A program made the position numbers and the translations under genes. DNA of 64,000 nucleotides. Origin: Labedella gwakjiensis. Lineage in GTDB: Bacteria > Actinomycetota > Actinomycetes > Actinomycetales > Microbacteriaceae. A model generated the notes under the pieces. That model was not told the DNA's origin. It searched no databases and saw only the letters and a program-made list of their open reading frames with translations. Location of the stretch: NCBI RefSeq assembly GCF_003014675.1, contig NZ_PYAU01000001.1, forward strand, positions 2,232,001-2,296,000, given 5' to 3'. Shown here piece by piece: positions 26,360 through 35,874 of this stretch. Numbering within the stretch: the stretch's first letter is position 1; every line of letters starts with the position of its first letter.

Positions 26360-26842
26360 GTGACTGGACACGACCTGTTGGGGATCCCTGAGACGCGGCT
26401 CCCCGCCGAGCCCGAGGTCGTCGACGCGCTCGCATCGGCGTCCACCATCGACGACATCGAAGCTGTCGTCCGCGCGCACCCCACGTCGTCCCTCGCCTGG
26501 GCGCTCCTCGCCGAGCACACCTTCCACCCGGCGTCCGCTCTCCAGGCGTACGCCTACGCCCGGGTCGGCTACCACCGCGGCCTCGACTCCCTCCGCAAGG
26601 CGGGATGGCGCGGCCAGGGGCCCGTCCCGTGGTCGCACGAGCCCAATCGCGGCGTCCTCCGCTCGCTCTACGCGCTCCGCAAGGCGGCAGCAGCGATCGG
26701 CGAGACGGACGAGGTCACTCGTCTCGACGAGTTCCTCCGTGGTGCCGACGAGACGGCCGTCGCCCGTATCGAGTCGCTCGGCGAGAACCGCGACGAACCG
26801 TCTCCGTCCACCGAGGCGTTCGTCATCCGCGGCCTGGACTGA
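26360..26842 (+). CDS. DUF3151 family protein
   Basis: A 160-residue helical cytoplasmic protein of the actinobacterial DUF3151 family. Recognised by its opening LLGIPETRLP, the AWALLAE and YAYARVGYHRGLDSLRKAGWRG stretch near residues 50-80, and PNRGVLRSLYALRKAA. Function unknown. In many actinobacteria it is found next to purA, as here (58 bases upstream), which suggests a link to purine metabolism or simply conserved synteny. Start GTG 26360 is set by the leaderless -10 box. Confidence 0.8.
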   Translation: MTGHDLLGIPETRLPAEPEVVDALASASTIDDIEAVVRAHPTSSLAWALLAEHTFHPASALQAYAYARVGYHRGLDSLRKAGWRGQGPVPWSHEPNRGVLRSLYALRKAAAAIGETDEVTRLDEFLRGADETAVARIESLGENRDEPSPSTEAFVIRGLD

Positions 26843-26900
26843 CCGGGCGGCGCAGTGAGCTGACCGGGCACCCGCCCGGCCGAAGGAAAGGGCATCGAGC

Positions 26901-28187
<1,287 letters not shown>

Positions 28188-28210
28188 CCACGCCCATCAC
28201 ACCCCGTCTC

Positions 28211-28270
28211 ACCCCAAAAAGATCGCGATACAGCATGTGGTTCCGTGCTGTATCGCGATCTTTTTGGGGT
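28211..28270. repeat. 60-bp palindrome, copy 2 (bidirectional terminator-like)
   Basis: Arms 28211-28235 and 28246-28270 pair perfectly over 25 bp with a 10-base loop. Same ACCCC end, A5 run and GATCGCGATAC core as copy 1. It lies between two convergent genes: 24 bases after purA and 16 bases before the stop of the mycothiol isomerase-like gene, filling nearly the whole spacer. U5 follows the stem in both directions. Confidence 0.88.
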
Positions 28271-28286
28271 AGGGGGGTGAGGTCGG

Positions 28287-28895
28287 TCAGACGACGGAGA
28301 AGTCGGGCGGGAGCGGGGCCCGGCCGGTGAGGGCGAGGAGGAGCTGCTCGCCCTTGCCCGTGCGGGCGGCGATCGCCGCAGCGAGGGTCGCCGTCGTCTC
28401 GACGAGCCCCGACGGGATGTCGACGGGCTCGCCAATCGCGCGACGCAGGTCCATCGTGTGCACGACCAGCTCGAAGACACGCGTCTGAAGGTACTCCTCG
28501 AGCAGGATGCCCATCCCGCCGATCGACACGATCCGTCCCTCCGGCTGCGCCTCGACGACGGCGATCGCCCGGTCCCGCAGCGCCCGGATCGCCGCGGCGG
28601 GATCGTCGCCGAGGGAGCGACCCACGTCCACGCCGCGACGATGGATCGCCTCCGGGTTCGTGTAGACGAGGTAGAGCGATCCGTAGTAGTCGCCGGCCGT
28701 CTCGATCGACACGGACGACGGCGCATCGAGGTCGAGGTAGTCGATCACCGTGATGAGAGCCCTGGCGGTGTGTCCGACGAGCCCCCGGACATCCCAGGTC
28801 CCGAGACCCGGCCGTTCCCACGCATCGTCCGGCACCCCCTCGACCGCGTCGACGAAGAGGTCGGATGCTGCCCGGAAGCGATCGATGCTCACCAT
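28287..28895 (-). CDS. maleylpyruvate isomerase-family (MDMPI/DinB-like) protein
   Basis: A 202-residue cytoplasmic four-helix-bundle protein of the mycothiol-dependent isomerase N-domain type. It has the characteristic TWDVRGLVGHTARALITVIDYL (about 33-55), where the histidine is the expected metal ligand, and the later RVFELVVHTMDLRRAIG, which supplies a second His and Asp. Relatives are mycothiol S-transferases or isomerases; the substrate here is unknown. The ATG at 28895 is preceded by CAGGGT and a six-base spacer, a weak leaderless-type promoter. Divergent, at 38 bp, from the lactonase. Confidence 0.75.
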   Translation of the reverse strand: MVSIDRFRAASDLFVDAVEGVPDDAWERPGLGTWDVRGLVGHTARALITVIDYLDLDAPSSVSIETAGDYYGSLYLVYTNPEAIHRRGVDVGRSLGDDPAAAIRALRDRAIAVVEAQPEGRIVSIGGMGILLEEYLQTRVFELVVHTMDLRRAIGEPVDIPSGLVETTATLAAAIAARTGKGEQLLLALTGRAPLPPDFSVV

Positions 28896-28933
28896 GGGTC
28901 CACCCTGGCACGACCGGCTGCCAGACTGAAGCA

Positions 28934-30097
28934 ATGGATGAGACGGCGGCGGCGTTCTGGCTCGGCAGCTACACCCCGGGAACCGGCGGCACCGGGGAGG
29001 GGAGCGGAGTCGGCGTCCGCGCCCTCGGCCGGGAGGCGACGGGTGGCCTCGTCCCCGTGTCCCACCACGACGCAGATTCGCCCTCGTGGGTCGTGCAGCA
29101 CCCGTCCCTCCCCGTCGTCTTCGCCGCCGAGGAGTTCTCGGGTCTGATCAAGGCGTTCGGGGCGTCCCACGACGGAACCCTCACGCGCCACGGCGCCCCC
29201 GTCGAGGTGGGTGGCATCGTGTGTCACCTCTCCGTCTCCCCTGACGGGGCCTCGCTCGTGGCGGCGTGCTACGGCGACGGCCGCGTCGTCGTGCTCCCAC
29301 TCGAGTCCGACGGCCGCCTCTCGGGACGAGCGACCGACCTCGAAGACGCTCGCGACCCGTGGGGCGTGCCCGGGGCGCCCGGTTCCGCGTCCGACGGCTT
29401 CGTGTCGAACGGTGTCGCGGTGCTGCTCGGGCGGAAGACGGAGACGGAGCCGCCGGTGTTCGAGGGGGAGGAGACGGCGGAGGCGCGACCGTCTCGCGCG
29501 CACACCTCCCGCTGGCTGCCTGACGGTCGCGTCGCCACGACGGACCTCGGCTTCGACCTCGTTCGCTTCTGGCGTCGCGGCTCGTCGTCGGCCGCCCCCC
29601 TCGTCCTCGACCACGAGGTGACGCTGCCCCGCGGTGTCGGCCCCCGCCACCTCGCATGGCACGAGAGCGGCCACTTGCACGTGCTGACCGAGTACTCGAT
29701 CGAGGTCTTCACGCTGCGGGCCGGCCTCGACGGGCGTTTCGGAGTGGTGGCCGGCGCACAGGCGACGGCCGACGGAGCTGAGGACGGCGACGCGGCCGCC
29801 GAGATCAGCGTCGTCGGCTCGCGAGAGCACCTCCACACGAGCGTTCGGGGAAGCAACCGCATCTCGACTCTTCAGATCCGCGGCGACGGCAGCGAGCTGC
29901 GGGCCGTGTCCGACGTGGAGAGCGGCGGGGACCACCCGCGACACCACGTCGAGGACGGGGTCGTGCTGCACGTCGCGAATCAACGGTCCGGCGCCGTCGA
30001 CTCGTTCGCGATCGACGAGCGGACCGGGGCGCCGGGGCGCCGGATCGGAAGCGTCGAGGTCGGCACACCCACGTGTCTCGCGCCGGCCCGGCTGTGA
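28934..30097 (+). CDS. beta-propeller lactonase family protein (6-phosphogluconolactonase-like)
   Basis: A 387-residue cytoplasmic protein of the YbhE/Pgl-like seven-bladed propeller family. It opens with FWLGSYTPGTGGTGEGSGV and contains typical blade phrases: DADSPSWVVQHPSLPVVFAAEE, ICHLSVSPDGASLVAACYGDG, LPRGVGPRHLAWHESGHLHVLTEYS and the C-terminal PTCLAPARL. Family members hydrolyse 6-phosphogluconolactone or other lactones. Start ATG 28934, preceded by CAGACT and exactly six bases, fits leaderless expression; the frame remains open upstream to 28865 inside the divergent gene. Confidence 0.75.
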   Translation: MDETAAAFWLGSYTPGTGGTGEGSGVGVRALGREATGGLVPVSHHDADSPSWVVQHPSLPVVFAAEEFSGLIKAFGASHDGTLTRHGAPVEVGGIVCHLSVSPDGASLVAACYGDGRVVVLPLESDGRLSGRATDLEDARDPWGVPGAPGSASDGFVSNGVAVLLGRKTETEPPVFEGEETAEARPSRAHTSRWLPDGRVATTDLGFDLVRFWRRGSSSAAPLVLDHEVTLPRGVGPRHLAWHESGHLHVLTEYSIEVFTLRAGLDGRFGVVAGAQATADGAEDGDAAAEISVVGSREHLHTSVRGSNRISTLQIRGDGSELRAVSDVESGGDHPRHHVEDGVVLHVANQRSGAVDSFAIDERTGAPGRRIGSVEVGTPTCLAPARL

Positions 30098-30338
30098 CAA
30101 CGGGCAGGGAGCCGACAAGCCGACGACGGATTCCGTCGTGACCGAGGCAATCCACGGCTGAGTATGGCGCTCCGAAGCCCGTCGCGGTATCGTGATCGTC
30201 ACCCGGGGCACGGAGCGGCGGGAATAGCGGAACCTCACCGACCCGACGGTGCGACCTGCTCGACGCCGCTCCGGCCCGCCCCGCGTCGCGACCGGTCGTC
30301 CGGCGCGGCTCCCGCCTCGCGATTCGACGGAGACAGCC

Positions 30339-32030
30339 GTGACCGCCCAGCCCCAGCCGCCCACGGCGCCGGATGCCCTCGCCCCGATCGCCCCCGACGT
30401 CATCGTCATGGCGGACGCCGTGCACACGCTCGCCCCCGGTCTCGGCGACGTGGAGGCCGTCGCGGTGCGCGACGGAGTGGTCGTCGCGCTCGGCTCGCGC
30501 GCGGACGCTCGCGCCTGGTCGACCGAGGCCACGCGGGTCGTCGATCTCGGCGCCGCGGCGGTGACGCCCGGACTCGTAGACGGGCACCTCCACCCCATCT
30601 CCGGACTCGAGCTCGCTTCCGGCGTGAACCTCAGCGCGTGCGTCGACCTCGACGACGTGCGCGCGGCCCTCGCAGCGGCCGCACCGACGGGTGAGGAGGG
30701 ATGGGTGTCCGGCTGGGCACTCGATCCCAATCTCTTCGGCGACGTGGAGCCGCACGGCGGGGTGCTCGACGAGGCCTGCCCCGGCCGTCCCGTCTTCGTG
30801 ATGCTCTTCGACGCGCACTCCGCGATCGTGTCGCAGCGTGCGCTCTCCCTCGCGGAGATCGCCGGTGAGCAGGAGTTCGGCGACGCGTCGCGCATCGCCG
30901 TCGACGGAGAGGGAGCACCGACGGGGCTCCTCCTCGAGAACCAGGCGATGCGGCTCGTCGAGTCGATCATGCCGCGGGCGACGTTCGACGAGCGGGTGGA
31001 CCAGCTCCATGGCCTGCTCCGCGGGATGGCGACCACGGGCATCACCGGTGCTCACGTGATGGACATGCACGACGCGGACGCCCTCGATCTCCTCGAAGCG
31101 GCCGAGCTCGCGGGCGACCTGGGCATCCGGCTCCGGATCTCGCCGATGTGCCTCCCCGGCATGACGGACGCGGAGATGGCCGACCTCATCGCCCTGCAGG
31201 GGCGGAGTGGCCGTCGGTGGGTGGTCGAGGGCGTGAAGCTCATGATCGACGGCACGATCGATAACGGCACCGCCTGGCTCCGCGAGCCCGACACGCGTGG
31301 CGAGTCGACGGATCCGCTGTGGCTCGACCCCGCCGAGTACGCCGAGCGGGTTGCGTTCCTCCACGCCGCCGGCGTGCCTACGGCCACTCATGCGATCGGC
31401 GACCGAGCGATCGAGTTCGTCGTGCGGACTCTCGCCGGTCTGCCGCGGACGGGTGTCCAGCATCGCGTCGAGCACATCGAGACGCTGCCGGACGACGTGC
31501 TCGCCGTCTTCGTCGAGGCGGGGATCGCCGCGAGCATGCAGCCGACGCACTGCACGCACTACACACGCGCCGACCAGACCGACAACTGGTCGGTGCGACT
31601 CGGCCGGGAGCGTGCCGACCGGGCCTGGCGGATCGGGGACCTGCGCGCGGCGGGCGTCACCGTCGCCCTCGGGAGCGACTGGCCCGTCGCGCCGTACGAC
31701 GCGCGAGCCTCCCTCGCTGACGCCGTTCTGCGACGGCCGGCGCTCAAGCCCGACGTCGATCCTGTGCTCCCCGCTCAAGCGCTCTCGGCGCGCCAGGCGC
31801 TGGAGGGCTACACGTCGCACGTGTTCGCGTCCATCGGCGAGGAGGGCGGGACGCTGGCCGTCGGGAGTCCCGCCGATCTCGCCGCGTTCGCGCTCGATCC
31901 GCTCACGGCGGACCCGGACGACTTCGCCGGCGCCGAGGTGCTCATGACGCTCATCGACGGCGTCCCGGTGATCGGTCGCGAACGCTTCGGGCCGGCCGTC
32001 GTCGAGAACGGGGAGGAGGTGTCGGCATGA
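30339..32030 (+). CDS. amidohydrolase family 3 (YtcJ-like) metal-dependent hydrolase
   Basis: A 563-residue enzyme. Metal-site and catalytic motifs are in place: VTPGLVDGHLHPISG (HxH near residue 83), EGVKLMIDGTIDNGTAWL (carboxylated-lysine position), ATHAIGDRA, QHRVEHIE and LGSDWPVAP with the active-site Asp. YtcJ-type enzymes open amide, formamide or cyclic C-N bonds; substrate unknown. Start taken at GTG 30339 (TAQPQPP), with GGAG six bases upstream; the frame runs further upstream in low-quality sequence. Its stop overlaps the agmatine deiminase start (ATGA), so a joint role in breaking down guanidino or amide nitrogen compounds is plausible. Confidence 0.8.
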   Translation: MTAQPQPPTAPDALAPIAPDVIVMADAVHTLAPGLGDVEAVAVRDGVVVALGSRADARAWSTEATRVVDLGAAAVTPGLVDGHLHPISGLELASGVNLSACVDLDDVRAALAAAAPTGEEGWVSGWALDPNLFGDVEPHGGVLDEACPGRPVFVMLFDAHSAIVSQRALSLAEIAGEQEFGDASRIAVDGEGAPTGLLLENQAMRLVESIMPRATFDERVDQLHGLLRGMATTGITGAHVMDMHDADALDLLEAAELAGDLGIRLRISPMCLPGMTDAEMADLIALQGRSGRRWVVEGVKLMIDGTIDNGTAWLREPDTRGESTDPLWLDPAEYAERVAFLHAAGVPTATHAIGDRAIEFVVRTLAGLPRTGVQHRVEHIETLPDDVLAVFVEAGIAASMQPTHCTHYTRADQTDNWSVRLGRERADRAWRIGDLRAAGVTVALGSDWPVAPYDARASLADAVLRRPALKPDVDPVLPAQALSARQALEGYTSHVFASIGEEGGTLAVGSPADLAAFALDPLTADPDDFAGAEVLMTLIDGVPVIGRERFGPAVVENGEEVSA

Positions 32031-33061
32031 CCGGATGGACGATGCCCCATGAGGCCGGCGATCAGGTGCGCACATGGATGGGCTGGCCCGCGCCGGCCGA
32101 TACCTTCGGGGAGGGCGAGGAGGAGGCCGCGGCCGCCGTCGCCGCCTGGACCGGTGTGGCGAACGCCGTCGTCGACTTCCAGCCGGTGACGATGCTCGTC
32201 CCGTCCGCGCACATCGCGGAGGCGCGGCGGCATCTCTCCGCCGCCGTCGAGATCGCGGAGGCGCCGCTCGACGATGGATGGCTGCGCGACAGCGGCCCGA
32301 CATTCGTCCACGACGCCACCGGTGCCGTCGCGGCCGTGGACTGGCGCTTCAACGGCTGGGGACAGCAGCCCGGAATCTCGTGGCAACAGGATCAGCACAC
32401 CGCCCGGCGCATCGCGGAGCTCGCGGGTGTCCCGGTCGTCTCGTCGCCGATCGTCAACGAGGGCGGCGGCATCCACGTCGACGGCCGCGGCACCGTGCTC
32501 GCGACCCGGTCCGTGCAGCTCGACCCGTTCCGCAACCCCGACGCCGCGGAAGAGGACATCGAGCGGGAGTTCGCGCGCACGCTCGGCGTGGAGCGCGTCA
32601 TCTGGCTCGACCGCGGGCTCTACCGCGACGCCATGACCTACGGAACGCGCGGTCACGTCGACATCGTGGCAGCCTTCTCCGACCCGACGACGCTCCTCGT
32701 CCACGACCAGCGCGACGAGGAGCACCCGGACGCGGAGATCATGCGCGGCGTCATGGCCGTGCTCGGCGAGGCGGTCGCCGTCGACGGCACGGCCTACCGG
32801 ATCGTGCGCGTGCCGGCCCCGCGCGTGCTGCGCGACGGCGAGGGGTTCGTCGACTACAGCTACATCAACCACACGCCCGTGAACGGCGGCGTGATCGCGT
32901 GCTCCTTCGGCGACCCGAACGACGCGCTCGCCGTGGAGATCCTCGCGGAGGCGTACCCGGGCCGCGAGGTCGTGGCGGTCGACGCCCGTCCGATCTTCGC
33001 TCGCGGCGGCGGCATCCACTGCATCACGCAGAACCAGCCGGCGCCGCTCGTCTCGCCCTGA
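32027..33061 (+). CDS. aguA: agmatine deiminase (peptidyl-arginine deiminase family)
   Basis: A 344-residue guanidine-modifying enzyme that converts agmatine to N-carbamoylputrescine and ammonia. Motifs: WLRDSGPTFV and DWRFNGWGQ in the first third, NEGGGIHVDGRGTVLATRSV, TRGHVDIVAAF with the catalytic His, NHTPVNGGVI, and the C-terminal GGGIHCITQNQP with the nucleophile Cys332. Family length is usually 340-370. Overlaps the amidohydrolase by four bases. No aguB (carbamoylputrescine amidase) follows; the coupled amidohydrolase might take its place, which is inference. Confidence 0.88.
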   Translation: MTGWTMPHEAGDQVRTWMGWPAPADTFGEGEEEAAAAVAAWTGVANAVVDFQPVTMLVPSAHIAEARRHLSAAVEIAEAPLDDGWLRDSGPTFVHDATGAVAAVDWRFNGWGQQPGISWQQDQHTARRIAELAGVPVVSSPIVNEGGGIHVDGRGTVLATRSVQLDPFRNPDAAEEDIEREFARTLGVERVIWLDRGLYRDAMTYGTRGHVDIVAAFSDPTTLLVHDQRDEEHPDAEIMRGVMAVLGEAVAVDGTAYRIVRVPAPRVLRDGEGFVDYSYINHTPVNGGVIACSFGDPNDALAVEILAEAYPGREVVAVDARPIFARGGGIHCITQNQPAPLVSP

Positions 33062-33142
33062 CTCCGCACCGGCCTCCGGATCGCCGCGCACACGCCCGCG
33101 ACCGATACGGGACGCGCTCAATCTGCGTGGGAGACTGACACC

Positions 33143-33775
33143 GTGAACGCACGACGCCCCGAGCCGCAGTCCCTCCGAGGTAGATCCGTTGTGCTCTCGC
33201 CGCTCGCCCCGGAGGATGTCCCCGAGCTGTTCGCGGCGATCGGTCGCCCCGAGGTGTTCGCCGGCGGATACGGCGGGGGTCCTGCGGGCCTCCCGGCCGA
33301 TGCCGACGCGTTCGCGGCCTTCGTCGAGAGCTACTACCCGTGGTCGACGGGCATCCCGTTCCTCGTCTCCACGGAACGGGAGGACGGCAGCCGCGTCGTT
33401 CTCGGGACGACCTCGCTCGGCGACCTCGACGTCGTCAACCGCGGAGCGCACATCGGGTGGACCGCGTACGACCCGCGCGTGTGGGCGACGTCCGTGAACG
33501 TCGAGTGCAAGCTCCTGCTCCTCGGTCTCGCGTTCGATCACGGCTTCGACCGGGTCAAGCTGCAGGCCGACGCGATGAACGGACGGTCGCGCGCCGCGAT
33601 CACGAAGCTCGGCGCCGTCTTCGAGGGTGTCCTGCGACACGACCGCGTGCGGGCCGACGGTTCGTGGCGCGACACCGCGGTCTACTCGATCCTCTCGGAG
33701 GAGTGGCCAGCCGTCCGGTCCGGACTCGAGTCCCGCCTCGCCGCAGACACCCGCCCGCTCCCGATCCCGTCCTGA
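33143..33775 (+). CDS. GNAT acetyltransferase, RimJ/RimL type
   Basis: A 210-residue acetyl-CoA-dependent N-acetyltransferase. The central VLGTTSLGDLDVVNRGAHIGWTAYDPRVWATSVNVECKLLLLGLAFD and the later VKLQADAMNGRSRAAITKLGAVFEG are the strand-4/helix segment and the C-terminal motif of RimJ/RimL proteins. Target unknown (ribosomal protein or small amine). GTG 33143 is preceded by GAGACT with six bases between, a variant of the leaderless signal. Followed by a CA repeat and palindrome copy 3. Confidence 0.8.
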   Translation: MNARRPEPQSLRGRSVVLSPLAPEDVPELFAAIGRPEVFAGGYGGGPAGLPADADAFAAFVESYYPWSTGIPFLVSTEREDGSRVVLGTTSLGDLDVVNRGAHIGWTAYDPRVWATSVNVECKLLLLGLAFDHGFDRVKLQADAMNGRSRAAITKLGAVFEGVLRHDRVRADGSWRDTAVYSILSEEWPAVRSGLESRLAADTRPLPIPS

Positions 33776-33792
33776 CCCCTCCAGCCGCTCGC

Positions 33793-33810
33793 CACACACA
33801 CACACACACA
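33793..33810 (+). repeat. CA dinucleotide repeat (nine units)
   Basis: Uninterrupted CA x 9 in the spacer between the GNAT gene and palindrome copy 3. It is outside any gene, so length changes would not alter a reading frame. Confidence 0.9.
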
Positions 33811-33815
33811 CCCAC

Positions 33816-33875
33816 ACCCCAAAAAGATGGCGATACACCACGTGGTTTCGTGCCGTATCGCCATCTTTTTGGGGT
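33816..33875. repeat. 60-bp palindrome, copy 3 (terminator-like, compensated arm change)
   Basis: Perfect 21-bp arms (33816-33836 and 33855-33875) with an 18-base centre. The core reads GATGGCGATAC rather than GATCGCGATAC, and the opposite arm carries the matching change (GTATCGCCATC), so pairing is kept. It starts 41 bases after the GNAT stop and lies upstream of the EamA gene on the same strand. Confidence 0.88.
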
Positions 33876-33968
33876 GGGGATGGGCGGGGGAGAGGCGGGG
33901 AGGAACAGGACGGCGGGATCTCGGACAACGGTGACCGGAAAGCGCCGGTGGGCCGGGTGCGCAACCGA

Positions 33969-33974
33969 TAGCGT
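33969..33974 (+). promoter_or_regulatory. leaderless-type -10 box
   Basis: TAGCGT, six bases (CGATCC), then GTG 33981 of the EamA transporter. Confidence 0.5.
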
Positions 33975-33980
33975 CGATCC

Positions 33981-34940
33981 GTGAGTTCGACCAGTACCCC
34001 CGAGACCGCTTCCATCCCCTCCGTCCGGTCCCCGCGAGCCGGCGCGATCGTCACGGCCCAGTTCCTCGCCCTCGGTCTCATCTGGGGGTCGAGCTTCCTC
34101 TTCATGAAGGTCGCGCTCGGCGGCGTCTCCTTCGGACAGGTCGCGTGGGCCCGACTCGTCCTCGGCGCCCTCACCCTCGGCGTGATCGCGATCGTCATGC
34201 GCGTGCAGCTGCCGCGCTCGCCGCGCGTCTACGGACACCTCACGGTCATCGCGATCTTCTACGCCGTCATCCCGCACCAGCTGTTCGCGTGGGCAGAGCA
34301 GTACGTCTCGTCGAGCCTCGCGTCGATCTACAACGCGGTCACACCGCTCATGACGGCCCTGTTCGCCGCCCTCCTGTTCCGCGTCGAGAAGTTCGACACG
34401 GGTCGCGTCGCCGGCGTGGTCCTCGGCTTCGTGGGCGTGATCGTCATCGTCGCGCCGTGGCAAGTGGGCGCGCTCACGGGGGACGTCCGTGGGCAGCTCG
34501 CCTGCCTCGGCGCCGTGGCCTGCTACGGCTTCACCTTCGGTTACATGCGCCGCTTTCTCTCGCCGTACGCGCTGCAGCCCATCACGGCCGCCTTCCTCTA
34601 CATCTCGATCGCCGCCGTGATCATGGTGCTCCTCACGCCGATCGTGGCGTGGTCGCCGGTCCAGCTCGACGTGTGGGTCGTGCTCAGCCTGCTCGCCCTC
34701 GGGGTGCTCGGAACGGGTGTCGCCTACTTGTGGAACATGAACGTGTTCGACGCGTGGGGACCCACGCCGGCGTCGAGCGTCACCTACATCACGCCCGTCG
34801 TCGGTGTGATTCTCGGGATCGTGCTGCTCGGCGAGCACGTGGCCTGGAACCAGCCGGTGGGAGGCGCGATCATCTTCGTCGGCATCCTGCTCGCTCAGCA
34901 GCGCATCCGGCTGCCGCATCGCAGGCTTCCCGCGGCCTGA
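33981..34940 (+). CDS. EamA/DMT family transporter
   Basis: A 319-residue membrane protein with about ten spans in two homologous halves (EamA repeats). Family landmarks: LALGLIWGSSFLFMKVALGGVSFGQVAWARL in the first half and YLWNMNVFDAWGPTPASSVTYITPVVGVILGIVLLGEHV in the second. These proteins export amino acids or other metabolites; the substrate is unknown. Start GTG 33981 is set by the -10 box six bases upstream. Confidence 0.82.
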   Translation: MSSTSTPETASIPSVRSPRAGAIVTAQFLALGLIWGSSFLFMKVALGGVSFGQVAWARLVLGALTLGVIAIVMRVQLPRSPRVYGHLTVIAIFYAVIPHQLFAWAEQYVSSSLASIYNAVTPLMTALFAALLFRVEKFDTGRVAGVVLGFVGVIVIVAPWQVGALTGDVRGQLACLGAVACYGFTFGYMRRFLSPYALQPITAAFLYISIAAVIMVLLTPIVAWSPVQLDVWVVLSLLALGVLGTGVAYLWNMNVFDAWGPTPASSVTYITPVVGVILGIVLLGEHVAWNQPVGGAIIFVGILLAQQRIRLPHRRLPAA

Positions 34941-35040
34941 CCACTCCTCGCGGCGTCTCGACGGAATCCTCCCAGGGGATGACGAGGGATGATCCGGGCG
35001 GCCGACGCCATCCGCTCGCGTCCCGACGAGGCTGGAGGAC

Positions 35041-35874
35041 ATGAACACTCCACTCCTCCACGCCTCGTCCCTCGTGCTGCGGTACGGCACGACCACGGCG
35101 CTCGCGGGCGTCGACCTCGTGATCCACGAGGGGGAATCGGTCGCCATCATGGGCGCCTCCGGCTCCGGCAAGACGAGCCTGCTGCACTGCCTGTCCGGCA
35201 TCCTCCGTCCCGACGCCGGGGCCGTCCGCTTCGACGGTCCGCTCGGCGCTGTCGATCTCTCGGCCCTCTCCGACGGCGAACGTTCCCGTCTCCGTCGCGA
35301 GGCCTTCGGCTTCGTGTTCCAGCAGGGCCTCCTCGTGCCCGAACTGACCGCCGTCGAGAATGCAGCCCTCCCGCTGCTCCTCTCGGGGTACCCGCGTCGG
35401 GAGGCCGAGGCGCGCGCCGCCTCGTGGCTCGCCGCCCTCGGGCTCGGCGGGATGGAGCAGCGCCGCATCGGTGAGCTCTCCGGTGGTCAAGCCCAGCGCG
35501 TCGCGATCGCTCGCGCCCAGGTCGGCGGCGCGACGCTCATCTTCGCGGACGAGCCGACCGGAGCACTCGATTCGTCGACGAGCGTCGATGTGATGGATGC
35601 GCTGTTGCGCTCGACGGTCGGCCAGGGGCACACGCTCGTCGTCGTCACGCACGACGAGACCGTCGCGGCCCGCTGCTCCCGCACCGTTCGGCTCTCCGAC
35701 GGACGCATCGTGAGCGACTCCGCCGGCCCCGTCCCCGCCTCGGCCGCGATGCCCGGCTACGCGCCGGCCGGTCAGGGTGCCGGGCCGGCGGGCCCGCCCA
35801 CCACATCCGTCGCCCACGTTCCCACGACCGACGGTCCCGCGTTCGGCGGCTCCGGATGGGAGTCGGGACGATGA
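35041..35874 (+). CDS. ABC transporter ATP-binding protein, LolD/MacB type
   Basis: A 277-residue ATPase of the type VII (mechanotransmission) ABC group. Walker A GASGSGKTS (about 37-45), signature LSGGQAQRVAIARA, Walker B LIFADEPTGALDSS and the H-loop THD are intact. A 50-residue Pro/Ala-rich tail follows the ATPase core. ATG 35041 is preceded by GAGG (GCTGGAGGAC). The stop overlaps the permease start (ATGA at 35871), so the pair forms one transporter, perhaps for peptides, antibiotics or envelope lipids or proteins. Confidence 0.85.
   Translation: MNTPLLHASSLVLRYGTTTALAGVDLVIHEGESVAIMGASGSGKTSLLHCLSGILRPDAGAVRFDGPLGAVDLSALSDGERSRLRREAFGFVFQQGLLVPELTAVENAALPLLLSGYPRREAEARAASWLAALGLGGMEQRRIGELSGGQAQRVAIARAQVGGATLIFADEPTGALDSSTSVDVMDALLRSTVGQGHTLVVVTHDETVAARCSRTVRLSDGRIVSDSAGPVPASAAMPGYAPAGQGAGPAGPPTTSVAHVPTTDGPAFGGSGWESGR

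Noticed and set aside
33816-33875. CACGTG in the centre of palindrome copy 3 as a parS-like or E-box site
   Set aside because: Only one of the four copies has it, and the flanks do not fit the actinobacterial parS consensus.
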